Assembly: GCF_029784135.1 (NCBI RefSeq)
Contig: NC_073745.1
Coordinates: 197,869,807 to 197,933,806, forward strand
DNA: 64,000 nt
From: Toxorhynchites rutilus septentrionalis
Taxonomy: Eukaryota > Arthropoda > Insecta > Diptera > Culicidae
Direction of reading: 5' to 3'
Shown: positions 26,801 through 41,800 of the stretch, in pieces
Layout: each line of letters begins with the position of its first letter
Position numbering within the stretch: the first letter of the stretch is position 1
The notes under the pieces: model-generated
What the model was told of the DNA's origin: nothing
What the model saw: only the letters and a program-made list of their open reading frames with translations
Databases searched by the model: none
Position numbers and translations under genes: made by a program

Positions 26801-29800
26801 GGCACGTGTTTCACCTGTTATTGGCTGGTTACCCGAAGAATCAATTTGTCTTCAACCGTCAAACCATCTATCTCGGGTTGTTTTCAATCAAATAAAACTT
26901 TATCTTTACCAAACTCTTGCAACTTGCCACATAACTCTAACACAAGACTTTTCCATTATCTCTATTCTTTTTCTCAGTTTAACGAACCAGGTGGTAGCGT
27001 TGAAAGAAATCAGGTTACAGGAAGAGGAAGGAGCTCCGTTCACGGCGATCCGAGAAGCGTCGTTACTGAAGGAACTGAAACACTCGAACATCGTTACGCT
27101 GCACGACATTGTACATACGCGGGAAACTTTGACATTTGTGTTCGAGTTCGTGGTAAGTATTACCCTGTGCACATGACCCATTACTAATCCTAACGATTTG
27201 CTTTATCGGCGATGAATAATTTGATTGTTTGCCAATAACTTTTCACTCACAATCAACACCCATTTTCCCCAACAATCTGTTTTGAATTATGGGTGAAATC
27301 ACCGGATATAGCTAAAGAGGAACAGACCTCTCTTATTTATTACCATCCGTGTAATGAACTCCCCCCACCCGGTACAAAGACTCGTGGGAAACGTACCTAC
27401 ATTCGTCATAAATTCCACATTGAACCGCAAACACCGCAAATATTTATATAGTTCTTCGCACCGGAAAGTACAGGCTTTCAATTCCCGCCCCCATCGAATT
27501 TCCGGTTCGGGTAGAGAACATTTCTGCACGCACCTGACTCTCCACCGCTCTCCAGAAGTATCAATTTTCCACTTCAATTTGATTTATTGCTTCCGAAGCT
27601 CTTCCTCTCGTTTTAGTACACGAGCGCGTGTTATGTATGATTCTAATGTGCGTCTCGATAGCTCTGCGGTGTCCTGGACTTTCGCCGGGGAAGCCCAAAG
27701 CTTTGTTTCCCCCCCCCCCCCCTTCTGCAGAATGATTCACCACGGGTATAACATTTGCGCCGGGAGATGAAGATGGAGATGATGATGATATTGCCAGCAT
27801 GCTCCGTTTCGGGCGCTTATGGGATACACAAGGTGGAATTATTCTCGACTGAGCGGTGCAGCAGGGGACTCTAGACATGAAAGTGAGGGAGGAGCAGAGA
27901 AAGCACATAAATTACAGGAGAGTCAGCTTAACCAACAACACTTGTAATAGTCGCATAGAACACAAAGCATTGTCGTTTTACGGTGGTTGTAAATAATCTC
28001 CTGCTGCAAGACCAAGTCATCTATCGCAACGCTCGAAAGCGGAGAAAAATAAGATTCTCATCGTGCAACGGCTTATCTTGTTCAAACCGATGATAGGATT
28101 TACTTGTACGTTCGAGGAAAAAATGTACCAAATCAATTATGTCCCGCGTCATGACTTTCAATCTCTGTATGGTATGAAAATATAGTCATTGGAAACAAAC
28201 GTTGCGAATGTCTTCGTTAGTTCACGAAAAAAAAAAATTTTTTAAGCCATTTGCCTCTAGCCTTGAAAAAGGCCATTCTTGAATTTCAAGATCCTGGGAT
28301 TGAATTTACAATCATATACCGTGCAAGCGGATGCGAAGAGTCGAAGACTTATAGAAAATTAGTATGGACCAGACTCTATAGCCTTCCATTTTGCTCTATT
28401 GCTGGTAATCTGTTCAAACTTACCGCTCACCGTGTCCCCAACCCTGTTACAGAACACCGACCTCTCGCAGTACATGGAACGGCATCCGGGTGGTCTGGAC
28501 CACCGAAATGTGCGGCTGTTCCTGTTCCAGCTGCTGCGAGGACTTTCCTATTGCCATAAAAGACGGGTTCTGCATCGGGACGTGAAACCGCAGAATCTGC
28601 TCATCAGCGAGATGGGCGAACTAAAGCTGGCCGACTTCGGGCTGGCCCGTGCCAAGAGTGTTCCAAGTCACACGTATTCCCACGAGGTGGTCACCCTGTG
28701 GTATCGGCCTCCAGGTATGTTTGCGATGATGTTGAGAGAATAATTTGACGCTAAACGGGTTCTGTTTCGGCTTGCCACAGACGTACTGCTGGGAAGCACT
28801 GAGTACTCGACCTCGTTGGACATGTGGGGCGTTGGGTGTATATTCGTCGAGATGATCACCGGGATGCCGACCTTCCCCGGCATTCGGGACACGTACGATC
28901 AATTGGACAAAATATTCAAAATCCTTGGCACCCCAACGGAGGAAACGTGGCCGGGCGTTACGCATTTACCAGGTTATAAGCTACATATGTTAGGTAGGTA
29001 CCATCGGCTGCACAACGGACGGGAAGAATCAAAATTTGTATTTGTTTTCAGGTTTCTTCAAATCCCGCAAACTAGGTTTAAGTTTTCCCCGCCTGTACGA
29101 TATTATCGAAGGTGAAACGATGGCTAGTGCGTTCCTGCAGCTGAATCCGGACAACCGGATAAGTGCCGAAGAGGCACTCCGACATCCGTACTTTGCTCCG
29201 TTGCCAAAAAAGTTTTACGAACTGCCGGACGGTAAGTAAAGTGATGATTTTTAGTCATTTTTTCAGGTTATTTCGTATCAGGTGTGCGAAAAGAAACCCG
29301 TCGTTTTCATTTATAGTAAATAATTCGTTTTTGTTCAGTTTCAACCCCAGTGCCACACTAACTGCTATCAAAACGTTTTTTCATTCACTCAGTTTCAACC
29401 TAGTGTCGCACTAGGTTTGCCCCGAAAGCTGTTAGTTTCGCACTGAGATGTTTCACGGGTTGGCACTCGGGTTCACCAAAACAACTATACTGAACTGTCA
29501 AGTTCCGAGTATTGTTTTGGAAAACCTAAAAATAAAGACTATGAAAATGGAAAACCTGCTACTTTTGCTTTTGTATTATTGGAATCGTAATCCAATTAGG
29601 ATTTCGATTTTGAACAATATTTTTGCGTAGACGGCATTAAGCTTCGTGTGCTTTCATTGGGAGGCGAAAATAATGATGGATATTCAGGTGGAATAAACAT
29701 ACATGGTTTTTTATCGATATCGCAGAAACATATTAAACGAAAACTGCGTCTAATGATGATTTTATATTATAATAGTAATTATTTGTGGAACAAACAGGAA

Positions 29801-32800
29801 ATGCATCGACAAATGGTTAAGTGAATGCCAGGACTACATGTGTTGGGTAATCAAACAATTTGAAGTAAAAATTTTCATTAAAACTTTTATATTTGCACTG
29901 ATCTGATAGAGAATAATTTACCTCCCAAGCGCTAATATCGTCATCACACACCGATACTGTACATTTGTCGTCGCAAATATAAACAAATCAGACTATATAA
30001 CGCACACCAACAAACCACCGCATTCGTGAAACTGAAAACGTTTTTTTTATTACAGAGTCAATTTGACACTAACTCAGTCTTTAATCAAAAAGGTCGCATC
30101 AAAAACGTCAGAATGAGAGGTTAAATACTTGTAAACATTACGATTGAGTTCTTTTATCAGTATCAGCTGTATTTTGTGCAAAAAAATAAAGCAATTTGAG
30201 CTAATTCCTTTGGAAATAGCGGAATATTTATTTTTTCGTGTTCAATTCGAAGAATTTGCGACTAAACAGCATCGAATGATTGTTGATACCTTTACCACAG
30301 TTCTTTATCTTTATCATAGCTTTATCGATCTAAGTAAAAAAGTGTCAAACGATATCAACGCTCCAGAAGTAGAGATATAAGTATCGAAGACCAGTAACCT
30401 CCTGTAATGTTGAAAACATTTGAAGGTCCCGAATTTAGCCTTACCGGGGTAGTACGCTATGAACATCATAAAAGGTATGTGATTTTCGCGATTTTTTCCA
30501 ACGAGAAAATAAATTACTATGATTGATCTGATATCAGAGTTTTGTTAGGTATATATTACTTAACAAACAAAAAATATGTTGATGTCAATTGGACTGTCCC
30601 CTGAATAGTCGCAACCGGTTTGTTGACCCCTGGCAGCCAAAAAAACCTTGTAAACTGGTGGGAGTTCTACAAGTTTTTATAATGGACCGAATTCAACCAA
30701 TGATTTTTTTTTGCGTAATCTTGGATATATTTCCTGTCATCGTACGTGGGATTTTTTCCAAACCTTGATTTTTAACGAAATGGCGACATTTTTTGTAAAA
30801 AAATTATGTTTTTGCCTCAAGAATCGAGACAAAAACATTCACCAAAATTTTATTTTTCAAAAAATCAAAAATAAATCCTACGTACGATGACAGGAAATTT
30901 AGTGGAGAATCTGGGAAAAACTATTTCATCAAAATCGGATGGACCGTTCCGGAGGTAGAACTCTCGTCAGTTTGCAAAACTTAAAGTCTGCTTCATTTAA
31001 TATTGGAACAAATTCTTTTGCTCATTGTGGCGCTCCTAGTGGACGGATTTGGAAACTTTTTTCACCCACGTGTCGGGAAATTCATTACCTTTCACCATGT
31101 ATTTATGTCATAACACCAAACGATAGCATTTTGTAAACAACCGCCATGGAAGCCGAACGGAGATAAAATTGTGCACAGTTTTCTTGAAAATCCATTGTTG
31201 TCGGCATCTAAGCTAGCTAAACAGCTTAAAATGCCCAGAAATACCGTATGGCGTGTTATCAAGCAGTACAAGGAAACATTGACGACGGCTCGGAAGCCGC
31301 ATTCGAAGCGTCGGAGTGGAACTGTCGACCGGAAACTGCGTGGGAAAGTCATCAAGGCCGTCAAGAGGAATCCCAATCTTTCAGACCGTGATTTGGCCAA
31401 TAAGTTCCAGGCCGCTCACAGTACGGTGCGACGAATTCGTCTCCGGGAAGGAATAAGGTCATTCCGAGCCAGCAAACAGCCAAATCGGACGCTGAAGCAG
31501 AACAATGTAGCCAGAATCCGTGCTCGAAAGCTGTACGACCAAGTGCTGACCAAGTTCGAAGGATGTATTCTGATGGACGATGAGACCTACGTGAAGGCGG
31601 ACTTTGGGCAAATCCCAGGTCAAAAATTTTATTTGGCGACGGCTCGGGGGGATGTACCTGCAAAATTTAAGTTCGTGTTTGCGGATAAATTCGCCCGCAA
31701 GTACATGATTTGGCAGGGGATATGCAGTTGTGGACAGAAAACCAAAGTCTTTCTCACTGACAAGACAATGACATCAGAAGTCTACAAAAAAGAGTGCCTA
31801 CAGAAACGGATTCTGCCGTTTGTTCGTGCCCACGACCGTCCAGTAATGTTTTGGCCGGACCTCGCAAGCTGCCATTACAGCAAAACGGTTATGGAATGGT
31901 ACGCAACGAACGGGGTCAGCGTAATACCGAAGGACCTCAACCCCCCAAACTGCCCCCAGTTCCGGCCGATAGAGAAATACTGGGCAATCACGAAGCGGAG
32001 GCTTAAGGCAAAGGGAAAACTTGTTAGGAACATGACTCAAATGAAGAACTGGTGGAATCAAATCGCCAAAACGGTGGACGAAAAGGGTGTGCGCCGTATT
32101 ACGGGAAAAGTACGAGAATTTCTTCGAAACAGCAATGAATAATTTTTTTTTATGAAAGAGTAAAGAAAATGCTACATTTGTATGAAAAACAAATTATGAA
32201 TTCGTTAATAAATGACTGAACTACACGCAATTGTTTGTGTTCCAATATTAAATGAAGCAGACTTTAGTTTCGAGAAAAGCGCGTTTTAAATTTTGGATCC
32301 GCGCTCCTTACGCAAAGACTTAGGTCCACTAATTGGCTTGTAACTTTGAAAAGGAACATAGGACAAACATGGGACAAAAACAACAGTAAAGTAGACATCC
32401 CAGAGAACATTTTAAGTCAAAAATATTTCTTAAAATTTTGTCAAGTTTCCCTGGTGTACTACCCCCTTAATCACCTTCTTCCAGTTCATTTACCAGACCA
32501 AACTCCGTCACAAATCTCTTGGCCTCCATAACACAAAGCGGTTCCGTTAAGATACCCACCGCAGTCTCCTCCAACGGACAATATTTCAACTCGTTGGCAT
32601 TATTTTATTTATTTATTTATATATTTACTAGCTGACCCGGAAAACTTCGTCCCGCTCAAAATTTATTTTTCTTTATCACATTCACGTTTTCTTACTAAGC
32701 GCACGTTCATGGGTCCAATCGAAGAACTGTTCATTGATTGATCTTCTAATCTATAACATCAGATTATTTTCAGACACAATTCTCGAGTTTTCATCCACTC

Positions 32801-35800
32801 GCAAATAACATGTTTATCCGTTACATGGAATACAGATGGAATAAATGTTTGATAGAATGAAGACAGCCCTAAATCGGACAATTCCTTTCTCGAGTTTTGC
32901 AATTATCAACACATTCGGCGATCCATTTTTATTTATATAGATGGAAGACGATATAAGAGGGCGTTTTATCACGTTTTACATCGTTTTATCAATGTTTGGT
33001 TGAAATATGTGCATTATTTTCTTTTCCAGAGGGGTTGGTGTGTCGAACCACCATAGAAAAGTTTCTAAAACCTCCACATGCCAAATATGGCTCAATATGC
33101 TTGATTAGTTCTTGAATTATGCAGAAATTTAGAAACGTTAGATAGAAACGTTTATCGATCCCTAAAACCTCTATCTGCTAAGTTTGATTCCTTATGTTTG
33201 ATTAGTTCTCGAGTTGTTCAGCACCCTCCCCCACTCTTAAGAGAGGAGAAAGGAGTTTCAAACCACCATAAAAACATTTATTGCTCCTTGAAACCTCCGT
33301 ATGCCAAATTTGGCTCCATTTGATTGATTAGTTCTCGAGTTATGCAGAAATTTGTGTTTTATTTGTATGGCAGCCCCCCCTTAGAGAGGGGAGTGAAGTG
33401 TCTAACCACCGTAAAAACATTTATTGCACCCTTAAACCTCCACTTGCCAAAATTAGTTTCATTAGCTTGATTAATTCCCGAGTAATGCAGAAATTTGTGT
33501 TTCATTTGTATGGGAGACCCCCCTTAGAGAGGGGGTGGAGTTTCTAACCACCTTAAAAACATTCATTGCACCCTGAAACCTCCACCTGCCGAATTTGGTT
33601 TAATTTGCTAGATTGATTCACGAGTAATGCAGAAATTTGTGTTTCATTTGTATGGTAGCAAAACCCCCCCCCCCCCTTAGAGAGGAAGGAGGAGTGTCTA
33701 ATCACCGTAAGAACATTTATTGCACCCTAAAACCTCCGTATACCAAATTTGGCTCCATTTGATTGATTAGTTCTCGAGTTATGCAGAAATTTGTGTTTTA
33801 TTTGTATGGCAGACCCCCCCCCTTAGAGAGGGGAGTGAAGTGTCTAACCACCGTAAAAACATTTATTGCATCCTAAAACCTCCACATGCCAAATTTGGTT
33901 TCATTTGCTTGATTAATTCCCGAGTAATGCAGAAATTTGTGTTTCACTTGTATGGGAGATCCCCCTTAGAGAGGGGGTGGAGTGTCTAACCTCCTTAAAA
34001 ACATTCATTGCAGCCTGAAACCTCCACATGCCGAATTTGGTTTCATTTGCTTGATTAATTCCCGAGTAATGCAGAAATTTGTGTTTCATTTGTATGGGAG
34101 ATACCCCTTAGAGAGGGGGTGGAGTGTCTAACCACCTTAAAAACATTCATTGCACCCTGAAACCTCCACCTGCCGAATTTGGTTCAATTTGCTAGATTGA
34201 TTCACGAGTAATGCAGAAATTTATGTTTCATTTGTATGGTAGCAAACCCCCCTCCCCCCCATAGAGAGGAAGGAGGAGTGTCTAATCACCGTAAGAACAT
34301 TTATTGCACCCTAAAACCTCCGTATACCAAATTTGGCTCCATTTGATTGATTAGTTCTCGAGTTATGCAGAAATTTGTGTTTTATTTGTATGGCAGACCC
34401 CCCCCCCTTAGAGAGGGGAGTGAAGTGTCTAACCACCGTAAAAACATTTATTGCATCCTAAAACCTCCACATGCCAAATTTGGTTTCATTTGCTTGATTA
34501 ATTCCCGAGTAATGCAGAAATTTGTGTTTCACTTGTATGGGAGATCCCCCTTAGAGAGGGGGTGGAGTGTCTAACCTCCTTAAAAACATTCATTGCACCC
34601 TGAAACCTCCACATGCCGAATTTGGTTTCATTTGCTTGATTAATTCCCGAGTAATGCAGAAATTTGTGTTTCATTTGTATGGGAGATCCCCCTTAGAGAG
34701 GGGGTGGAGTGTCTAACCACCTTAAAAACATTCATTGCACCCTGAAACCTCCACCTGCCGAATTTGGTTTAATTTGCTAGATTGATTCACGAGTAATGCA
34801 GAAATTTGTGTTTCATTTGTATGGTAGCAAACCCCCCTCCCCCCCATAGAGAGGAAGGAGGAGTGTCTAATCACCGTAAGAACATTTATTGCACCCTAAA
34901 ACCTCCGTATACCAAAGTTGGCTCCATTTGATTGATTAGTTCTCGAGTTATGCAGAAATTTGTGTTTTATTTGTATGGCAGACCCCCCCCCCCCCCCCCC
35001 TTAGAGAGGGGAGTGAAGTGTCTAACCACCGTAAAAACATTTATTGCATCCTAAAACCTCCACATGCCAAATTTGGTTTCATTTGCTTGATTAATTCCCG
35101 AGTAATGCAGAAATTTGTGTTTCACTTGTATGGGAGATCCCCCTTAGAGAGGGGGTGGAGTGTCTAACCTCCTTAAAAACATTCATTGCAGCCTGAAACC
35201 TCCACATGCCGAATTTGGTTTCATTTGCTTGATTAATTCCCGAGTAATGCAGAAATTTGTGTTTCATTTGTATGGAAGATCCCCCTTAGAGAGGGGGTGG
35301 AGTGTCTAACCACCTTAAAAACATTCATTGCACCCTGAAACCTCCACATGCCGAATTTGGTTTAATTTGCTAGATTGATTCACGAGTAATGCAGAAATTT
35401 GTGTTTCATTTGTATGGTAGCAAACCCCCCTCCCCCCCATAGAGAGGAAGGAGGAGTGTCTAATCACCGTAAGAACATTTATTGCACCCTAAAACCTCCG
35501 TATACCAAATTTGGCTCCATTTGATTGATTAGTTCTCGAGTTATGCAGAAATTTGTGTTTTATTTGTATGGCAGACCCCCCCCCCTTAGAGAGGGGAGTG
35601 AAGTGTCTAACCACCGTAAAAACATTTATTGCATCCTAAAACCTCCACATGCCAAATTTGGTTTCATTTGCTTGATTAATTCCCGAGTAATGCAGAAATT
35701 TGTGTTTCACTTGTATGGGAGATCCCCCTTAGAGAGGGGGTGGAGTGTCTAACCTCCTTAAAAACATTCATTGCACCCTGAAACCTCCACATGCCGAATT

Positions 35801-38800
35801 TGGTTTCATTTGCTTGATTAATTCCCGAGTAATGCAGAAATTTGTGTTTCATTTGTATGGGAGATCCCCCTTAGAGAGGGGGTGGAGTGTCTAACCACCT
35901 TAAAAACATTCATTGCACCCTGAAACCTCCACCTGCCGAATTTGGTTTAATTTGCTAGATTGATTCACGAGTAATGCAGAAATTTGTGTTTCATTTGTAT
36001 GGTAGCAAACCCCCCTCCCCCCCATAGAGAGGAAGGAGGAGTGTCTAATCACCGTAAGAACATTTATTGCACCCTAAAACCTCCGTATACCAAATTTGGC
36101 TCCATTTGATTGATTAGTTCTCGAGTTATGCAGAAATTTGTGTTTTATTTGTATGGCAGACCCCCCCCCCCCCCTTAGAGAGGGGAGTGAAGTGTCTAAC
36201 CACCGTAAAAACATTTATTGCATCCTAAAACCTCCACATGCCAAATTTGGTTTCATTTGCTTGATTAATTCCCGAGTAATGCAGAAATTTGTGTTTCACT
36301 TGTATGGGAGATCCCCCTTAGAGAGGGGGTGGAGTGTCTAACCTCCTTAAAAACATTCATTGCAGCCTGAAACCTCCACATGCCGAATTTGGTTTCATTT
36401 GCTTGATTAATTCCCGAGTAATGCAGAAATTTGTGTTTCACTTGTATGGGAGATCCCCCTTAGAGAGGGGGTGGAGTGTCTAACCACCTTAAAAACATTC
36501 ATTGCACCCTGAAACCTCCACATGCCGAATTTGGTTTAATTTGCTAGATTGATTCGCGAGTAATGCAGAAATTTGAATTTCATTTGTATGGTCATCAAAG
36601 ATGTGTGAGGCCGAGCGTTGTCCTGTTGGAAAACAACATCATTCCTATTGATCATTTCTGGCCGCTTCTGATCAATCACCTGCTTCAAACGGTCAAGCTG
36701 CTCACATTAGAGAACCAAGTTGAGGGTCTGGCCATAGTTGAGCAGCTCATAGTGAATGATTCCCTTCCAATCCCACCAAACACACAGCAAAACCTTCCTG
36801 GCCGTCAATCCGGGCATGGCGATGGTTTGGGCCGGCTCACCGCGCTTTGACCACGACTTTTTTCGCTTTAGGTTGTCGTACGTGATCCACTTTTCTTCAC
36901 CTTCTTTAAAAATGGGTCGAGTTCGTCCCGTTTCAGCAGTTCATCGCAGGCGTTGATTCGGTCTTTTTTTTGCGTCAACTCGTGTGGCACCCACGCATCC
37001 AACTTTTTTTGGAATCCAATCTTCTGCAAATGGTTCCAAACAGTTTAATGGTCTATACCCAGTTCCTGGCCAATCGAGCGAGTGCGGTCTACTTGGATGA
37101 TTTCAACGATTTTATCGGTTTCCACGACGATTGGCCTACCAGTACAGGGTGTATCTTCGACAGCCACTACACCAGAACGAAATCGATCAAACCAACGCTG
37201 TGCAGTGCGAATCGTTACAGTATCGGGTCCATAAACTACACGATTTTTTTCGCCGCCGTCATTACAGTTTTACCTCGCAGGTAGTAAAAACGTAAAATAT
37301 GGCGAATTTCTTGCTTGGTGGAATCCATCTTTGACGCGCTATAACTTGAGACAGAAAAGGATAATCACAACACTGTCAAAACGACACTTGTAGCACAGAT
37401 TGTCGTCTTTAAATAGCCGTATAGTATGACCCGATGCGATAAGTACAACACAAGATATGTTTAAGTGTTGCCATATATTGACAATATAAGACATTTCTTT
37501 TTCCCCAACCCAATAAAGTAGACTTTTCTCTACAACGAATATTTTCGATGGTACACCGGTTAAAACGTTGAGTCTCGAATTTTTATTGCTGCGCTTTCCA
37601 TCAAGAGCATTTGCGCAATATCTGCATCGGTCCCATCAATCAATATCGTTGATTTTTTTTAAGGAAATTGTCGTTTATGAACACACAAAGCATTTATTTT
37701 CCATAAAAATTCACTCAAGATGATTATTGAATTCCTCAATTACCTAGAGGTATAAGAACCCTCTATTGGAAATATTGGACCCTGTTATGTGAATTCATTC
37801 GAACGGTCGATTTGATCCCTATAACTATCACACCGAACAACCCATCAACATGTTGCACACCTTAGAGAAATTATTAGAACTTGTTGTTAAAGGCCAGCTA
37901 TTGGAATATTTAAATTGTAACTCTTTGCTAATACCAGAACAATCGGGATATCGGGAAGGTCATTCCTGTGAAACCGCATTGAACTTGGTATTAGCAAAAT
38001 GGAAGGAACAATTAGAAGATAAAGAAACCATTGTTGCTGTTTTCTTGGATCTAAAACGCGCTTTCGAGACAATTTCTAGGCCCTTGTTGAACACGATTAA
38101 GCGCTTTGGAATTACGAGTACTGCATTTAAATGGTTTGAAAGCTATTTGTATGGCAGAACTCAACGGACTGCTTTTAGCGATTTCATTTCTAGTCCTGTA
38201 GAGAATAATCTTGGAGTACCTCAGGGCAGTGTATTAGGGCCTCTTTTATTTATTATGTATATCAATGACATGCGGAGAGTCTTACAATTTTGCGATATTA
38301 ATCTTTTCGCAGATGACACTGTGTTATTCATTGCAGCTAAAGATGTATATCAGGCCGTTTTGCACCTGAATGAAGATTTGCGTTTTCTAAGTAGATGGTT
38401 GAAGTATAAGCAATTGAAATTGAACATAAGTAAAACAAAATACATGATAATCTCGCGAAATCAAATAAATGAAAACGTCTCTATTGTTATTGATTATGAG
38501 ACAGACTATTGACCGCGTTCGGGAGATTAAATATCTTGGCGTGATTATTGATGAAAAACTTAAGTTCAACACTCACATTGACAATGTCATCAAGAAAATT
38601 GCCAAGAAGTGTGGAATCTTATGCCGATTGAAAAATGATTTAACTATTTGCAGCAAAATACAGCTATACAAATCAATCATCTCTCCTCATTTGGACTTTT
38701 GTTCATCCATTCTATTTCTAGCCAATGGAACACAAATATCGAGATTACAGCGTTTGCAGAATAAAATAATGCGATTAATACTAAAATGTAATAGGTTCAC

Positions 38801-41800
38801 TTCCTCATCTTTGATGCTGGACGCTTTGCAATGGTTATCCGTGAAGCAAAGAATTGTTTATTTAACTATGGTGTTCATTTTTAAAGTAATTAATGGTTTG
38901 CTACCTCGATATTTGTGTGATCGAGTTGAAAGAGGAAGTGACTTCCATAGTTATAACACTAGAAACGCGAATGAATTAAGAACACCCCATTTCTTGACAT
39001 GTGCTTCACAAAATTCGTTATATTTCAAAGGAATAAATGTTTTCAACTCGATGTCAAGACATATTAAACGTGCAACAACATTCGCAGAGTTTGAGAGAAG
39101 CTGTGTTTCATACGTGAAAGCTGTGTTTTCATAACAGCTGAATGATTTTTCTTTTACTTTCTGACAAAAATTTTAAATGACGAAATTTTATACGAACGGA
39201 TAATTTATGTGAAAAGTTTTATGCAGTCTTTTTTATTTTATTTTTTTCATTGAATATTGTATCTGACGAAGTTTCTATTGAACGGATTATAATGTGGAGA
39301 CGATTTAATTTTTTTTACATTATTTTTTTTCTTTATTTTGTATTAATCTCTATTATGTCTGTCATGATCTTGGTGATGATGGACTATTTTTATTTTTATT
39401 TTGATTTTTTTTATATTGTAGTAGTTGTAAAAAAATAAAAGTAGTCTACAAAAGTTTGAGCGTCGGGCGCGTGTTGCAGATATGAAGGATAAAAATTTAA
39501 AAGTATTGTAAGGGCCGGTCTAGAAATTTTTCGTGAAGGAAAATTTCTCGATTTCTCTGGATGGGGATATTCAAGTCAATCCAAAACAAGGCTGGCGGTT
39601 GGACTCGTGTCTTGGTGGACCATTTGGCTGCAAGGGCCTTGTCGGGACCGTATCGGCTCTGTGGCGGACTAGACTGAGTATTGGCTTGTCTTTGGACATT
39701 GGAATTTTTTTTGAACTTATATCTGTAAATAAAAACAGTTCGTTTTTTTTGCTAAACTAATTTCAATGCTGAGAAAAAAATATCTTTTAGATTACTCGTC
39801 TTGCTCAAATCTCTGTAGGGGAAGGAGGCGGGACCATCATCATCATCATCATCATCAACAAACTTTCGTATTTTGTAAATCGATAGAGTCTTATCGAATC
39901 GAGTTCTTTCTCGAACGTCGACGAATTTCATATTTTGAACGTTACCAAAATGTTTCCCACAGCAAAAAACCAGAAACGCAACAAGCAAACCAAACAGCTC
40001 GAAAAATTATGCCGACAACTTTCACCCGACTGTATCTATGACAGCAAAATAAAACAAACCAGCAAAGTTCTGTTCACCTAGAATTACATAATATTTTATT
40101 TTAGAAATTTCTCATTCATCACTGTTGTTCTATTCATGGTCATATTTCTTGCACAATTAATTCACATTACTTATGATAGTTTAAAATTTGAATCTATAAA
40201 AATTCGCATTTGCGGTCTTCCAATGCGAAATTTTCTCCAGAAAATCAGTTTTTATTGATTTTCGAAACCTTATGCCGGATGTTTCCAACATTTTCAATTG
40301 ATCATTTAACAAATGATATTTCTGGAGGAAACTTTGTTGAAATAGTTCCTAGTGACTATTTATTACAAGTTATGGTCGAACAACTGGATATAAAATATTT
40401 AACAATCTGGAAAAAAATATTAGAACGGAAACTTTCATGAAGGAAAATCTACTCTTACAACTGATATGTTTTATTAAGGTTGGCATGAACACCTTATAAA
40501 ATATTCACGGCAAATGGTGGGATTATGGGTTGATCACGAACATCACTGTCACAAACGCTTTCACGTCACTCACACTTCACTTAATCTTTTGGTGTCTATC
40601 ATCATTGTCACGGACAGTTGCGTGTAAAAATAAACTCCGTGAAGTGAAAGAGTTCATTCCCGTTTATAAGAGACATGTCAGTTGCATAATTTCGGGCGTT
40701 TGAACGTTATGTCGGTTGCATAATTTCGGACGTTTAAACGTATGTAGGTAAAATCAATTCAGTGTATGAGATAATATTCAATTTAATTAAGCGTATGTTT
40801 TAGAATGACAAGTGTGTGATTATACCTCGTTGATTCGGTATTTCAATGCCAACTATTCGGGCTCATCCCATGATTCATTTGTTTGGTGCGTTAGTTTGCT
40901 AAATCAAACGCAGTTTCAATGATGAGGAGGAATACTTGGTTGCTCGTGAATAATGTAGTTGTTGAACATATGGGAATGTAATTTCATTTTCTCTTTCTAT
41001 AATTTACTCTAGAGATAAAACATGACTATTATGTATAATAATGAACATCTCGCATATTCTTTTTCTTAGCTCTGTCTTACTCGTTTGAATAGTGAGAAGC
41101 ATTTAGTATAGGTCAAGGCTAGAATAGAGTGCCAAAGAAAATGGCCATCTCGAATTTTCAAAGCGAACTTGATTAAAAATTTTGATTCCCGCGAAATACT
41201 ACCCTATGTAAAATATCAGCTCAATCGGACTTCATTTACTAGTGTCGCACAGGGGTAAAGTTTGAGTTTTTTGAAAACCGAAAAATCACCCAAGGGGGGA
41301 GTAAAGGAAATCTGGGTTTTCGAAAAAAAAAATTTGATACCAAATGTCTTCAAATTGCATGAAACGTCGAGATCTAGTGTCATCTCGAAAAAAAAATTTT
41401 CAAAAATCGACACTGGCACTTTTTTTTCGGAATACGAGACGAAACGTATAGTTTGAAGTGCCAATAAAAATAATTATCTCGATTTTTCATTCGGAACTTG
41501 CTGCGAAATGTTGATTTGCACGATGAAATACCCTCTGCAAAGTATTGGCTCATACAGACTTCATTTACTATTGTAGCAGATCTCAAAATTTTAGTTTTTT
41601 GAAAATCGAAAAATCACCCAAGGGGGGAGTAAAGGAAATCGGGGTTTTCAAAAAAAGTTTTTTGATGCCAAATGTCTCAAAATTGCACGAAACGTCAAGA
41701 TAAAAGAATACCTTCTTTAAGTCATAGAAATCCCGAATTTATCCACCTCACGATCAGTATAATCTGAGCTACTCCCATATGGGATTCTGAATTTCAATTA

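Larger units (their letters stand above)
39441..41179. other. Unassigned intron with small repeats
   Basis: Contains a CAT microsatellite (about 39835-39857) and a 34-bp tandem duplication (TTGCATAATTTCGG(G/A)CGTTT at about 40677-40742). No gene is seen. Confidence 0.4.

Noticed and set aside
27354..27770. 138-codon + strand ORF in the 1.3-kb intron
   Set aside because: It runs through a poly-C tract and intronic sequence, with no motif or conservation signal.
31361..31663. - strand ORF opposite the DD37E transposase
   Set aside because: It is antisense to a well-supported transposase.
34347..34574. 75-codon ORF repeated identically at 35525-35752
   Set aside because: It lies wholly in the tandem array and depends on poly-C length. 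It has no domain, so identity reflects array homogenisation rather than a gene.
32630..36588. Regular repeats that could suggest a CRISPR array
   Set aside because: The units are ~147 bp and contiguous without unique spacers, in eukaryotic DNA.
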